Source: ENR-C20 sp942493145 (GTDB lineage: Bacteria; Bacillota; Clostridia; Acetivibrionales; DTU013). Taken from it: a stretch of DNA of 64,000 bases. Under the pieces are notes generated by a model that was not told the DNA's origin, searched no databases, and worked only from the letters and a program-made list of their open reading frames with translations. Below are positions 53,059 to 63,101 of this stretch, one piece after another. Made by a program: the position numbers and the translations under genes. How positions within the stretch are numbered: position 1 is the first letter of the stretch; each line of letters starts with the position of its first letter. The DNA is taken from the NCBI GenBank assembly GCA_942493145.1, contig OW818679.1, positions 1,674,001 to 1,738,000 of the forward strand, in the 5' to 3' direction.

Positions 53059-56000
53059 ATGTCAACACAGCCAGGAACACAGAAAATCCTTACAGAATTA
53101 TTCATAACTTTACTGCTATTGTTCTTTCTGCCTGCTTCAGCATCTGCGGCAGCCGGCGCCATACATCCGGTCAGCGATCCGGCTGGTCTGACAGTTGCAT
53201 TGAACGCATCAGGCAACGGGGATACCATAAAGCTGTTATGTAATATTGAATATAACACGGGAATTACAATTGAAGGGAAATATATCACCTTTGATTTAAA
53301 CGGCTGTACACTGAATGTTACAAACACCTCTGGCACTGGCTTGACGGTAGGTAGCGGAGGTAACGTCAACCTGACAGGCGAAGGTGAATTTAATGTAACG
53401 GGCACAAATTATGGTGTGAATATCAATTCCGGCGGGCAGGCCACTGTGGACAATGCCTCGGTAAATGGAACAGATGCCGTAAGTTGCAGGAGTGTAATTG
53501 CCAGTGGTTCTGGAAGCTTTATTACAATCCGCGGGAACGCAATTTCAACAGGTGCTTTATCTGTCGGTGTTCTTGCCGACTCCGGTGCAACTGTAATTGT
53601 TGACGGAAATGTTAATGGTGTGAGATTTGGTGCTCTTGTTTTTGGCTATGAAAGCTCCCTTCGTGTCGGCGGTGATATCACGGCAAGTAAAGATGGCGGT
53701 TATGGAGTATGGGCTAATAGTGGTGGAAGGATTACCGTAGATGGTGATGTCATTGCTACAGGCAATTCCGGTCTCGGTATTATAGCTCAGCAGGATGGAA
53801 CGGTTACGGTAACAGGCAATGTCAAGGCAGGCGTATCTTCCGGATGCGGAGCCGATGTAAGTTTCGGTGGGACGGTCAGGATTGATGGATCAATTACCTC
53901 ATCATCGTATGTCAACGTGCAGGAAACATACAAAGTTGCTGCTGATGGTATTGCAGGCACAGGTGATAATGAAGACTATTTCATATACAGCAACGGCACT
54001 TCATCAGTAATAGTAAAAGGTTTGTGCAAAATTGCAGACAAAGGTGTCTATATGACGCTGGATGACGCACTGGATGCGGCAATTGACGGGGATACACTGC
54101 AGCTGCTTAAAAATGTTGAGTACAATAAAGGTATATCAGTTGTAGGAAAAAGAATCAACCTGAATACCAACGGCTTCATACTGAATGTTGTTAATACTTT
54201 GGGCACGGGTCTGGAAGTTTGCAGCGGGGGAGAGTTTATCCATACAGGCGGTGGAGCGTTAAATATCACAGGAACCAGCTATGGAGTGTATTCCCATGAT
54301 GGCGGGGGTGCTGCTGTCACCAACGCTGCTGCAAGCGGGATTGGTGGCACCGGTGTATACGTCCATGATGGTGGAGTGGTTAATGTTGAAGGAAAAATCA
54401 ATGCTTCAAATTACACAAACATACAGGGTGTGGTTAAAACTGCTTCGGAAGGCGTCGCCGGAACAGGCGATTATACAAACTATTTTGTATATGTCGTAGA
54501 TACATCGGTCGTGCGGGTTAAAGGCTTGTGCATCATTATTGGGAAAAGTGTCCATGCCACGCTGGATGCTGCATTGGATGCTGCAATCGACGGGGATACC
54601 ATTCTGCTGTTGACTAATATCGATTATAACTCGGGCTTAAGCATTTCAGAAAAAAGCATTAGCTTCGATTTGAACGGATTCACGCTGGACGTTATAAACA
54701 GTATGGGCACAGGCTTGGAGATTGGAAGCGGTGGAACGGTAAGCCTCACCGGAGTGGGTGACTTTAATGTAACGGGATCCTGCTATGGTGTGTATGCCCA
54801 TGATGGAGGCAAAGCGACCGTTACAAATGCCCTTGCTACTGAAGCTGCCGGCTTTGGCACATATGCTGTAAACGGCGGCATTATTATGGTTGCAATCGAT
54901 GTGCGGGGCATGAAATATGGAGTAAGAGCAGAAGGTTCCGGCAGTTATATCGAAGTCGGCGGCAATGCCATAGCAACCGGTATCGGCGGAATAGGCGCCA
55001 GTGCGAATGATGGAAGGATTTCTGTAAACTCCGGTGTAAGGGGTACTTTGCTTGGTGTGGAAGCGGTTAATGGCGGAGAGGTTGAAATTGGCGGTAACAT
55101 CACAACGATCGGTGAAATCGGCCTGGCCGCTTATGGCGTATATGCTGCTGGTCCCGGCAGTTTTATAACAACAGGGGGAGATATAACGGTAGCGGGCGCT
55201 GCTGCCGGTCCGGCATCCTATGGGGTATATGTAAGTGGAGCGGGCAACTACATAACAGTAGGCGGTAATATTATAACATCCGGGGCATCCGGCATCGGTG
55301 CAAGCTGTGCAGATGGTGGAGCGGCAGTGATAAGCGGCAATATCGTGGCAGGAGGTACAGGTGTACAGGCATTAAATGACGGAACTGTTACTGTTGGAGG
55401 AGATGTGCAGGGAATCGACTATGGAGCTTATGTCAATGGCTCCGGAAGTTCAATCGTGGTAAGTGGCAATGTGGTGGGTACGAACTGCGGAGTAAATTCC
55501 GACGGCTCCGGAAGTTCAATTACGGCTATTGGAAGTATAACAGCCAGCGGAGCTTCAGGCATTGGGGCATGGGCTCAAAATGGAGGAATGGTCAATGCAT
55601 GTAATACGGTTAATGCACCGGTTTATGTCAGAATGGAGGGTGCGGATAAAACTGTAGTGGATGCTACTGTACAAATCTATAATAATCAGAAATTTTATAT
55701 ATTCAATGACGATACCACAGGCTCGACGGTGCGAATTAAGGTCTTGTGCCAGATCATCGGAAAAGGCATATATCCGACGTTGGATGCTGCCCTGGCAGAC
55801 GTATCCAGCGGGGATACAATTCAACTTCTGGGAGACTTGGAATATGGCACAGGTATCGTTGTCACAGGTAAAACAATAACCTTCGACCTTAACGGGTATA
55901 CTCTCTCTGCTAAAAACGCTTCAGGCCCAGGTCTGGAGGTTGGGAGTGGTGGGGTAGTCAAAATGACAGGTATCGGAGCCTTCGATGTAACGGGCACCAC

Positions 56001-58041
56001 ATATGGCGTATATGCATACAGCGGTGGTAAGGCCAGCGTGAGTAATGCCACTGCAACCGGCGTCGGAGGTGTCGGTGCATATGCCTACACGACAGGAGTG
56101 GTTACAGTAAACGGAAATGCCACATCCACCGGAAGTTCAACAGATTCTGGAATCAGAGGCTATGGAGGGAAAGCATACATTGGAGGAATACTTGTTGTAA
56201 ATGGTGATGCCATCGCAACCGGTACATATGGTCAAGGAATATATGCATACATGGCGACGGCCACAGTAGGAGGAAATGCCGTAGCAACAGGCTATGAAGG
56301 AACAGGTGCAATAAACTTTTTTAGCGGAACAGTTACAGTAATGGGCGATGCACGGGGTACAAGCTATGGCGCTGCTTCATATGGTGGCGCTTCATTAGTG
56401 AGTAAAGTTATAATCGGCGGGAATGCCGTTGGAACCGGCTCATCAGGCTGCAGTGCAATTGTTGACGGAGATAAGGCCACGCTCTCGGTAAGCGGAAATG
56501 CTCAAGGAGTAAGCTATGGCGCGCAGGCAACAAATGGTGGGACTCTTACAGTCGGCGGTAATATAACGGCTACCGGACTTTCCTACAGTATGGGTTTGTA
56601 TGTTGCCAATGGGGGCTTGGCTACAGTCGGCGGTGTTATCTCTGCCCCCATTTATATCTATATGCAGGGGATAGAAATTAGCGACGCAGATGGAATTGCC
56701 GGAGAAAGCCCCTATACAGGTTATATGATATACAGCGACGGCACTTCCACCGTTCGAGTCAAAATTCCTGTAGTACCAGGCATTTATCAACCTCAAAAAC
56801 CTACAGATGTTATTTACTCTTCTGACATTGATTTTAACCAAAACCCAGTTGTGGTTTTGTTGTCAGACATCAGGAATAAGATCGACAACTCTGCATTTAC
56901 GCAATTGGTCGAATCCAATAAAACAAAACCGGTTGTCATTCAGGCAAATGATTATCAAGTCACTTTCCCTGCAGGTACAATGAAGGAGCTCTCTTCTTCT
57001 GACTACTTTCATTTTAGCGTTCGTGTGGGTGGTATAGTTGAGGAAGTTGCAGATATAATACTCAGGCATACCTATGGCGGTTCGGAAAATGTCATCATCA
57101 GCTTTTTTAACGATGGAGGACTACCAACTGATGATAAGGCTATAATCAGTTTTAAAGTGGGAACAGGGTATGCGGGTATTATATTTTATTACTACTATTA
57201 CAATCCTGTTTCCGACAGCCTGGAATACCTGCAAAGCGCTGATGTGGATGCAGAAGGCTGGATTACTGTGGAGCAATCCCATTGCTCTGACTACCTGTTG
57301 ACTTCAAAAAAACTTAGCTCCAATAATGTTATCATCAAAGAAATTCCCGACAAGGGAAATCATACCCTTGTGCCTTATTATGCTGAAGGGGACAGGGAGA
57401 CCATTGCTGAATTCAGTGCCATTATCGATGGCGAGATGCACTTTATAGGCGACAAGGACAGGGAATACCTGTTGAAAGATAACTCCATAAGCTTTATTGA
57501 CACTGCCGGGTATTGGGCTGAGGATGAAATTTGCTTTATTACCGCCAGGGAATTGTTTGACGGCACGGGTGAAGGAAGGTTCAGCCCCAATGACTCTATG
57601 ACAAGGGGAATGGTAGCCACCGTTCTTGGCAGACTATGGAAAATTGATACTGATAGTTTCACCAACGCCCGATATACAGACGTCAGCAAGGATGCCTGGT
57701 ATGCGTCCTACGTGGAATGGGCTTCGGGAAATGACATTGTTAAGGGTATTGGAAACAACATTTTTGAGCCGGATCGGGCAGTCACCCGTGAAGAATTATC
57801 TGTAATCATGAATAATTTCTTCAAATTTACCGGCCTGACTCTTAATGAAATTAACCTTGATTCCATGACCTTTATAGATGATGCCGGCATCAGCACATGG
57901 GCAAAGGATAGTGTGGCTGCCATGCAGAAGACCGGAATCATAAAGGGTAGGGACAATGGCTTCTTCGACCCGAAAGGAACTGCCACCAGAGCAGAGTTTG
58001 CGGTTATGCTCAGAAGGCTGATAATAAATATCGTTCAATAA
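53059..58041 (+). CDS. Giant SLH surface protein with beta-helix repeats
   Basis: A 1660-residue exported protein. The signal peptide ends near SASAAAGA. Four homologous blocks start at about residues 45, 330, 500 and 907, each opening with a variant of DAALDAAIDGDTIQLL, then ITFDLNGYTL, GTGLEVGSGG and YGVYAHDGG. Between them are many short repeats ending in TVGGNI/VNGDA, a pattern expected of a right-handed beta-helix. A beta domain follows at about 1250-1420. Three SLH motifs close the protein (about 1477-1658): GYWAEDEICFITARELFDGT, VEWASGNDIVKGIGNN, VAAMQKTGIIKGRDNGFFDP. It should sit on the cell-wall polymer as an adhesin or layer component. Confidence 0.9.
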   Translation: MSTQPGTQKILTELFITLLLLFFLPASASAAAGAIHPVSDPAGLTVALNASGNGDTIKLLCNIEYNTGITIEGKYITFDLNGCTLNVTNTSGTGLTVGSGGNVNLTGEGEFNVTGTNYGVNINSGGQATVDNASVNGTDAVSCRSVIASGSGSFITIRGNAISTGALSVGVLADSGATVIVDGNVNGVRFGALVFGYESSLRVGGDITASKDGGYGVWANSGGRITVDGDVIATGNSGLGIIAQQDGTVTVTGNVKAGVSSGCGADVSFGGTVRIDGSITSSSYVNVQETYKVAADGIAGTGDNEDYFIYSNGTSSVIVKGLCKIADKGVYMTLDDALDAAIDGDTLQLLKNVEYNKGISVVGKRINLNTNGFILNVVNTLGTGLEVCSGGEFIHTGGGALNITGTSYGVYSHDGGGAAVTNAAASGIGGTGVYVHDGGVVNVEGKINASNYTNIQGVVKTASEGVAGTGDYTNYFVYVVDTSVVRVKGLCIIIGKSVHATLDAALDAAIDGDTILLLTNIDYNSGLSISEKSISFDLNGFTLDVINSMGTGLEIGSGGTVSLTGVGDFNVTGSCYGVYAHDGGKATVTNALATEAAGFGTYAVNGGIIMVAIDVRGMKYGVRAEGSGSYIEVGGNAIATGIGGIGASANDGRISVNSGVRGTLLGVEAVNGGEVEIGGNITTIGEIGLAAYGVYAAGPGSFITTGGDITVAGAAAGPASYGVYVSGAGNYITVGGNIITSGASGIGASCADGGAAVISGNIVAGGTGVQALNDGTVTVGGDVQGIDYGAYVNGSGSSIVVSGNVVGTNCGVNSDGSGSSITAIGSITASGASGIGAWAQNGGMVNACNTVNAPVYVRMEGADKTVVDATVQIYNNQKFYIFNDDTTGSTVRIKVLCQIIGKGIYPTLDAALADVSSGDTIQLLGDLEYGTGIVVTGKTITFDLNGYTLSAKNASGPGLEVGSGGVVKMTGIGAFDVTGTTYGVYAYSGGKASVSNATATGVGGVGAYAYTTGVVTVNGNATSTGSSTDSGIRGYGGKAYIGGILVVNGDAIATGTYGQGIYAYMATATVGGNAVATGYEGTGAINFFSGTVTVMGDARGTSYGAASYGGASLVSKVIIGGNAVGTGSSGCSAIVDGDKATLSVSGNAQGVSYGAQATNGGTLTVGGNITATGLSYSMGLYVANGGLATVGGVISAPIYIYMQGIEISDADGIAGESPYTGYMIYSDGTSTVRVKIPVVPGIYQPQKPTDVIYSSDIDFNQNPVVVLLSDIRNKIDNSAFTQLVESNKTKPVVIQANDYQVTFPAGTMKELSSSDYFHFSVRVGGIVEEVADIILRHTYGGSENVIISFFNDGGLPTDDKAIISFKVGTGYAGIIFYYYYYNPVSDSLEYLQSADVDAEGWITVEQSHCSDYLLTSKKLSSNNVIIKEIPDKGNHTLVPYYAEGDRETIAEFSAIIDGEMHFIGDKDREYLLKDNSISFIDTAGYWAEDEICFITARELFDGTGEGRFSPNDSMTRGMVATVLGRLWKIDTDSFTNARYTDVSKDAWYASYVEWASGNDIVKGIGNNIFEPDRAVTREELSVIMNNFFKFTGLTLNEINLDSMTFIDDAGISTWAKDSVAAMQKTGIIKGRDNGFFDPKGTATRAEFAVMLRRLIINIVQ

Positions 58042-58340
58042 TACAACTACCATTACCCGCACTTTCAGGGATAGCCACCTTTGCTGATAAAATGTATATG
58101 AACCAGTTATTGAAATTCTTTCATATGTAATTTATTTCAATGAGATATCACGTTATAAATATTAAAAATGTAGGTAATAATTAAGAATAAAAAACTTCTG
58201 ATTAATTCAACTGATTTCACATTACATGACATAAAATAGTTATCGAATCATTTGTAATACATTCATACCTAAACTTGATTCCAATAGTGCAAAAATATTA
58301 TTGGGTTTATATTTGTTTTAGATGAAAGGTGATTGATTTA
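58042..58340. other. AT-rich intergenic region
   Basis: No gene is visible in about 300 bases. The only structure I see is a short inverted repeat CCAATA...TATTGG near 58280-58305, upstream of the radical SAM gene. Confidence 0.6.
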
Positions 58341-59825
58341 ATGAATATTTTATTGGTTTATCCAGAGTCCCCAAAGACATTTTGGAGTTTCACATATGCA
58401 CTGAAATTCATTTCAAAAAAGTCCAGTTTCCCGCCCCTTGGACTTATAACCGTAGCAGCTATGATTCCGGCTGCATGGGAGAAGAAGCTCATTGATATGA
58501 ACGTAACAAGTCTGGAGGATAAAGACATCCAGTGGGCGGATTATGTATTTATCAGTGCCATGGTCATACAAAAGGATTCTGCAAGAGAAGTAATAAACCG
58601 TTGTAAGTCTCTTGGTGTTAAAACAGTAGCGGGTGGCCCGCTTTTTACCTGTGAGCATTCAGAATTTGACGATGTAGACCATTTGCTGATGTATGAAGGA
58701 GAAATTACCTTACCTGAGTTTGTATGTGACTTGGAAAAAGGGAATCCAAAGCACATATACACTACTGACAATTGGGCAGATTTATTACAAACCCCTGTTC
58801 CATTATGGGAGCTTGTAGATACCCGTAAATATGCAACCTTGAATATACAATATTCCCGTGGCTGCCCATATAATTGTGAGTTTTGCAATGTCACCACACT
58901 TTTTGGACATACTCCCCGGACCAAGTCGGCAGAGCAAATTATTCAGGAGTTGGATGTCATATATGAAAAGGGGTGGAGGGGCGGAGTCTTTTTCGTGGAT
59001 GACAATTTCATCGGCAATCGGAAAAAATTGAAAGAAGAGATTCTACCGGTGCTGATTGAATGGATGGAGAGAAGAAAATATCCATTCAGCTTTTTAACAG
59101 AGGTATCCATCAATCTTTCCGACGACGAAGATCTGATGCAGCTTATGGTCAAATCCGGATTTAATTCTGTATTTGTAGGTATCGAAACAGTAAGCGAAGA
59201 AAGTCTGGCAGAATGTAACAAGCTTCAGAATAAAAATCGCAATCTGATTGAATGTGTCAAAAAAATGCAACACTTCGGACTTCAGGTTCAAGGCGGATTT
59301 ATCGTAGGTTTTGACAATGACAGTCCAACTATATTCAAAAGGATGATTGATTTTATACAGGATAGTGGAATCGTTACAGCAATGGTTGGATTGCTTAATG
59401 CTCCAAAAGGCACCCAGCTTTATCAGCGCCTTGTGAAGGAAGGAAGGATTTGCTCAAGCTTCACCGGCAGCAATACGGATATGTCAATCAATTTTACTCC
59501 GAAAATGAATTTGGATGTTTTGATTAATGGATATAAAAGTATTATAGACACTATATATTCTCCAAAACAATATTATGAACGCGTCATGAATTTTCTTAAG
59601 GAATACCAGCCGGTCAAATTAAGTGTGCCACATGTCAATTTCAACGGAGTTGTTGCACTGATAAAAGCTAATTTTCATCTTGGTTTCATAGGAAAGGAGA
59701 GGAAGTATTACTGGAAGTTATTCTTCTGGTCAGCTTTCAGGAGACCTAAAGTGTTTCCTCTCGCAATCACATTATCCATTTACGGTTATCATTTTAGAAA
59801 AATATTCAAGATAAGTGCAATATAA
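58341..59825 (+). CDS. B12-binding-domain radical SAM protein (DUF4070 type)
   Basis: About 494 residues from the ATG at 58341 (AAAGGTGAT upstream). The N-terminal 150 residues form a cobalamin-binding-like Rossmann domain (MNILLVYPESPKTFWSF; ADYVFISAMVIQKDS; KTVAGGPLFT). The radical SAM core has SRGCPYNCEFCNV and VFFVDDNFIGN, and the C-terminal DUF4070-like part follows (VGLLNAPKGTQLYQRL). Relatives methylate unactivated carbons in lipids or hopanoids. The classic B12 DxHxxG motif is not evident, so cobalamin may bind base-off or not at all. It stands alone with no pathway neighbours. Confidence 0.88.
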   Translation: MNILLVYPESPKTFWSFTYALKFISKKSSFPPLGLITVAAMIPAAWEKKLIDMNVTSLEDKDIQWADYVFISAMVIQKDSAREVINRCKSLGVKTVAGGPLFTCEHSEFDDVDHLLMYEGEITLPEFVCDLEKGNPKHIYTTDNWADLLQTPVPLWELVDTRKYATLNIQYSRGCPYNCEFCNVTTLFGHTPRTKSAEQIIQELDVIYEKGWRGGVFFVDDNFIGNRKKLKEEILPVLIEWMERRKYPFSFLTEVSINLSDDEDLMQLMVKSGFNSVFVGIETVSEESLAECNKLQNKNRNLIECVKKMQHFGLQVQGGFIVGFDNDSPTIFKRMIDFIQDSGIVTAMVGLLNAPKGTQLYQRLVKEGRICSSFTGSNTDMSINFTPKMNLDVLINGYKSIIDTIYSPKQYYERVMNFLKEYQPVKLSVPHVNFNGVVALIKANFHLGFIGKERKYYWKLFFWSAFRRPKVFPLAITLSIYGYHFRKIFKISAI

Positions 59826-59904
59826 TTATTGAAGCACCATTTTAAATATGTGCAAAAATCAGGGAGTTAAGGGCTGGATGCAGAGTTCCGGTGTTCTGAG
59901 TCAA

Positions 59905-59948
59905 AAAAGCAGGATTTATGGCCCTTGTAGACCACAAATCCTGCTTTT
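59905..59948. terminator. Bidirectional terminator between the radical SAM and thiolase genes
   Basis: AAAAGCAGGATTT / AAATCCTGCTTTT, a 13-bp perfect stem with an 18-base loop and A/T tracts on both sides. It serves the two converging transcripts. Confidence 0.9.
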
Positions 59949-59979
59949 AATCATTCAGGGTTATTGTACTGGAACTGTC

Positions 59980-61125
59980 TTATTTTAAAAGTTCAAAGAT
60001 TCCGGCCGCACCCATGCCGCCGCCTATGCACATGGATACCAACGCGTACTTGCCATTGTTATCCTGCAGGTAATCCAGAGCCTTGCTGGTGAGGAATGCA
60101 CCTGTTGCACCCATCGGATGTCCGAGAGCCATTGCACCACCGTAAGGATTGACCTTATCATAGGGGAGACCGAGTTCGTTTATGCAGGCAAGTGCCTGTG
60201 AAGCAAAGGCTTCGTTGAGTTCGATTACATCCATATCCTCAACCTTCAGACCTGTTTTTGCCATTACCTTCGGAATAGCGTATACCGGACCCATACCCAT
60301 CAGTGTAGCATCGCAGCCTGCAACAGCAAAGCCAACGAACTTGGCAATAGGCTTGAGGCCGAGCTTTGCAGCCATGTCAGCAGCCATGACCACTACAAAA
60401 GCTGCAGCATCGGTTGTCTGTGAGGAAGTAGCCGCTGTTACGCGTCCATCAGGACGGAAGCAGGGATTCAAACCAGCCAGGGATTCCATGCTTGTCCCTG
60501 GACGAATGCCTTCATCCTCTGTTACAACCTTGCCATCATTGTTGGTGACGGGAATGATGGCGGTAGCTAGCTTGCCGGATTTTTGTGCTGCATCTGCCTT
60601 GGCGTTTGATTCAACAGCCATCTTTTCCATCATTTCACGGGTTATGCTATACTTTTCGGCTACGCGTTCAGCTGTTTCGCCCATTGACATATAGCCACCG
60701 ATGTAGTTTTCCTTGATCCATTCATTCATATATTCCTCTGGATAAGGTGCAAAGCAGTGGGTCATATCCTCAACGCCGCCAGCAACTACGCAATCCATCT
60801 GACCGGCCAGTATTGCATTCGCACCGGTAGCGATAGCTTGAAGACTTGAGGAACAGAAACGGTTGATGGTCTGGGCGCTGACGCTGTCGGGCAGGCCGGC
60901 ACGGTTGACGATCAGACGTGCTACATTAAGGTTCAGCTGATTTATAGGCATCGCACAGCCAACGATTACGTCGTCAATCATTTCAGCTTTCAGTGCTGGG
61001 ATTTTAGCAAGAACACCATTGAGTGTCTGAGCGGTGTATTCAACAGGGTGCATATTAGAAAATGATCCTTTTCTCGCTCTGCAGCAGGCAGATCTGCCAT
61101 AGGCTACAATTACTGCTTCTCTCAT
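59980..61125 (-). CDS. Acetyl-CoA acetyltransferase (thiolase)
   Basis: A 381-residue thiolase. The acyl-accepting Cys91 is in NRFCSSSLQAIATG. The C-terminal catalytic motifs are ALGHPMGATGA (His) and SMCIGGGMGAAG (second Cys). NEAFASQALACI is also typical. AGGAGG lies 10 bases upstream. It condenses two acetyl-CoA or cleaves 3-ketoacyl-CoA. No crotonase, 3-hydroxyacyl dehydrogenase or CoA transferase is adjacent, so the direction (butyrate synthesis, polyhydroxybutyrate or fatty-acid breakdown) cannot be read from context. Confidence 0.93.
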   Translation of the reverse strand: MREAVIVAYGRSACCRARKGSFSNMHPVEYTAQTLNGVLAKIPALKAEMIDDVIVGCAMPINQLNLNVARLIVNRAGLPDSVSAQTINRFCSSSLQAIATGANAILAGQMDCVVAGGVEDMTHCFAPYPEEYMNEWIKENYIGGYMSMGETAERVAEKYSITREMMEKMAVESNAKADAAQKSGKLATAIIPVTNNDGKVVTEDEGIRPGTSMESLAGLNPCFRPDGRVTAATSSQTTDAAAFVVVMAADMAAKLGLKPIAKFVGFAVAGCDATLMGMGPVYAIPKVMAKTGLKVEDMDVIELNEAFASQALACINELGLPYDKVNPYGGAMALGHPMGATGAFLTSKALDYLQDNNGKYALVSMCIGGGMGAAGIFELLK

Positions 61126-61320
61126 AAATAAAAAACCTCCTGATATTTTTCAAAATTAATTTCCAAAATTACATAGTCAGTTAATCGTAGCACATATTTG
61201 AGTTGAAAATCAACTTTCAAATGGGCTAAATGAGTCTGTTTCCTTATTCTATTATCGTATAACCGAGCGGAATCAAAATTTGGGATATAACGTATCATAA
61301 TTCAATTAATGGGAGTCTTC

Positions 61321-61349
61321 TTGCTCAACGGTTTTAATCGGTATATAAT
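61321..61349 (+). promoter_or_regulatory. Promoter of the csoR gene
   Basis: -35 TTGCTC (61321-61326), a 17-base spacer and -10 TATAAT (61344-61349). Confidence 0.65.
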
Positions 61350-61355
61350 GATTCA

Positions 61356-61374
61356 TATACCCCTATACAGTATC
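61356..61374. promoter_or_regulatory. CsoR-type operator, degenerate, at csoR
   Basis: TATACCCCTATACAGTATC: the left arm TATACCC is identical to that of the 63102 site, but the right arm is degenerate. It lies at the start site of the csoR promoter, as expected for weak autoregulation. Confidence 0.5.
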
Positions 61375-61388
61375 GGAGGTAATGAGCT

Positions 61389-61673
61389 ATGGCAGATGAG
61401 AAAATTGTAACAAAAGACGATATGCTAAAAAGACTTAGACGCATTGAAGGCCAGGTAAAGGGCATTCAGAGGATGATTGAAGAAGAAAAGCAGTGTACGG
61501 AAATCCTGACACAGGTTGCTGCAGTACGTGCCGCAATCAACAAGGTAGGCGGGCTCATACTTGAAAAGCATTCGTTGACATGCATTGTAAATGCCACCTC
61601 TGCGGATGACAGGGAAAAAGCCATAAGCGAACTCGCAAAGACAATGCAGACCTTTATGAAGTTTACAGACTAA
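61389..61673 (+). CDS. csoR: CsoR-family copper-sensing repressor
   Basis: A 94-residue all-helical repressor of the DUF156 family. The three copper ligands align with the first-described CsoR: Cys36 (EKQCTEI), His61 and Cys65 (EKHSLTC). The presence of His61 favours copper over the persulfide-sensing CstR type, which lacks it. RRIEGQVKGIQRMIEE is the usual N-terminal helix. It converges with the tlpA-like gene. Related palindromes lie at its own promoter and between ccdA and the two-component genes, so its regulon probably includes both. Confidence 0.9.
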   Translation: MADEKIVTKDDMLKRLRRIEGQVKGIQRMIEEEKQCTEILTQVAAVRAAINKVGGLILEKHSLTCIVNATSADDREKAISELAKTMQTFMKFTD

Positions 61674-61677
61674 TATC

Positions 61678-61703
61678 AGACCGAACACTCAGACCGAACA
61701 CTC
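61678..61703. repeat. 13-bp direct repeat after csoR
   Basis: AGACCGAACACTC occurs twice head to tail, starting six bases after the csoR stop codon. Confidence 0.8.
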
Positions 61704-61732
61704 AAGCTGATATATTCTGAACCGACCCTTTC

Positions 61733-62314
61733 TTATTGGGCCGGTTCTTCGGCGTTCAGGACCTCATCAAGTATTTCTTTCAGGGTTTCTTTGTCAGTCT
61801 TGCCTGGAATATAGGTATATACAGAGCCATCCCTGTTTATTATAAATGTTGTAGGAAAACCTGATATGCCATAGGTTTGAGTCACAGAGCCATCCTGATC
61901 CAATACTACATTCAATGTAATGTTATTTGACGTGAGATACTTTTTTACTGTTTCGGGTGATTCCTGTGAGTCTACTGCTATAATAACTGCATCATTTCCA
62001 TTTTTCAACTCTTTGTCAAGTTCATTCAGGTCGGGCATTTCCTCAATGCAGTACCTGCACCATACAGCCCAAAAATTCAGTATGACTATTTTGCCTCTAT
62101 AATCGGAAAGCCTGACAGTGTTTCCTTCGAGGTCCTTAAGATTGAAATCGGGGGCCATTACGGAGGCCTGCTGGGTGGATGATGCATCCGATGTGCTTTG
62201 GGATGGGGATTGCATTGGATTTGCCGGTTTGTATTTTGAATAGAAGGTATATGCGGCAACAAGTACAAGACATACTGCGACTATCCAAATAATAGTACTG
62301 GTATTTTTTCTCAT
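61733..62314 (-). CDS. TlpA/ResA-like thiol-disulfide oxidoreductase
   Basis: A 193-residue protein anchored by an N-terminal helix (IIWIVAVCLVLVAAYTF) with the thioredoxin-like domain outside. The active site is WCRYC (Cys86, Cys89). DFNLKDLEGNTVRLSDYRGK and ISGFPTTFIINRDG are family hallmarks. It is encoded just downstream of ccdA, which supplies electrons across the membrane. Roles include reducing cytochrome c haem-binding cysteines or spore/cell-wall proteins. Its link to CsoR suggests handling thiols under copper stress. Confidence 0.92.
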   Translation of the reverse strand: MRKNTSTIIWIVAVCLVLVAAYTFYSKYKPANPMQSPSQSTSDASSTQQASVMAPDFNLKDLEGNTVRLSDYRGKIVILNFWAVWCRYCIEEMPDLNELDKELKNGNDAVIIAVDSQESPETVKKYLTSNNITLNVVLDQDGSVTQTYGISGFPTTFIINRDGSVYTYIPGKTDKETLKEILDEVLNAEEPAQ

Positions 62315-62327
62315 AAGAAATTCCTCC

Positions 62328-63068
62328 TCACCAAGTCAGACTGCCTAAATATTTTAAACTACCTGTGAAAACCAAAATGCCTGCAGCTATCAGAATAACT
62401 CCTGATATGATACTTATTGCCCTGCTGTGCCTTTGAATCTGTTTTAATGCACCTTTCAATTTGTCAAAGGCAACGGCTGTAATGATGAAAGGCACTCCAA
62501 GACCTACGGAGTATAGCAAAAGAAGTAGTATGCCCTGGTATATCGTTTCAGAATTTCCGGCAATAAAAAGCGCGGAACCTAAAAATGCACCCAGGCATGG
62601 GGTCCAGCCAAAGCCAAAAACGACACCGAAAATGATAGAGCTCATAAAGCCCAATCTGTTGAATTTAAATTCAAACCTTTTCTCCATGTTAAGAAAAGGC
62701 AATTTAAATATTCCTATGAAATTGAGTCCGAACAAAACCATTATCACACCGCTAATTTTCTGCAGGATGTCTCTGTTGTTCACCAGAAAATGTCCCAATG
62801 ACGTAGCCGTAGCCCCAAGAGCGACAAAAACAAGTGTAAACCCGATAACGAAGCCGATTGAATTTGTAATCAGCCTGTTTTTCAGTGCCGGACCGGCGCT
62901 CTCTGTTGCTGCGATATCGCTGTTAGTATCCGTTCCTGCCAGATAGAGGAAATAAACAGGGAGCATGGGCAATATGCAAGGTGATATGAAAGTAAGGATA
63001 CCTTCGGCAAAAGTCAGAAAGTATGAAATTGTACTCAGTTTTATCACCTTCTTTATAGTTATTGTCAT
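62328..63068 (-). CDS. ccdA: CcdA/DsbD-type transmembrane electron transporter
   Basis: A 246-residue membrane protein with six helices. The two redox cysteines are in FISPCILPMLPVYFLYLAG (TM1) and FGWTPCLGAFLGSALF (TM4), as in CcdA. It passes electrons from cytoplasmic thioredoxin to external TlpA/ResA-like proteins. The start is uncertain: the ATG at 63068 has no ribosome site, while AAGAAGGTG precedes a CTG ten codons further in. The operator-like palindrome at 63102-63120 lies in its upstream region. Confidence 0.93.
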   Translation of the reverse strand: MTITIKKVIKLSTISYFLTFAEGILTFISPCILPMLPVYFLYLAGTDTNSDIAATESAGPALKNRLITNSIGFVIGFTLVFVALGATATSLGHFLVNNRDILQKISGVIMVLFGLNFIGIFKLPFLNMEKRFEFKFNRLGFMSSIIFGVVFGFGWTPCLGAFLGSALFIAGNSETIYQGILLLLLYSVGLGVPFIITAVAFDKLKGALKQIQRHSRAISIISGVILIAAGILVFTGSLKYLGSLTW

Positions 63069-63101
63069 TATAAAATTATCTCAAGTATCGTGTACTTTTA
63101 A

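Noticed and set aside
61389..61673. Persulfide sensor CstR
   Set aside because: The Cys-His-Cys set at 36/61/65 matches copper-sensing CsoR. CstR lacks the histidine, although only an assay can settle it.
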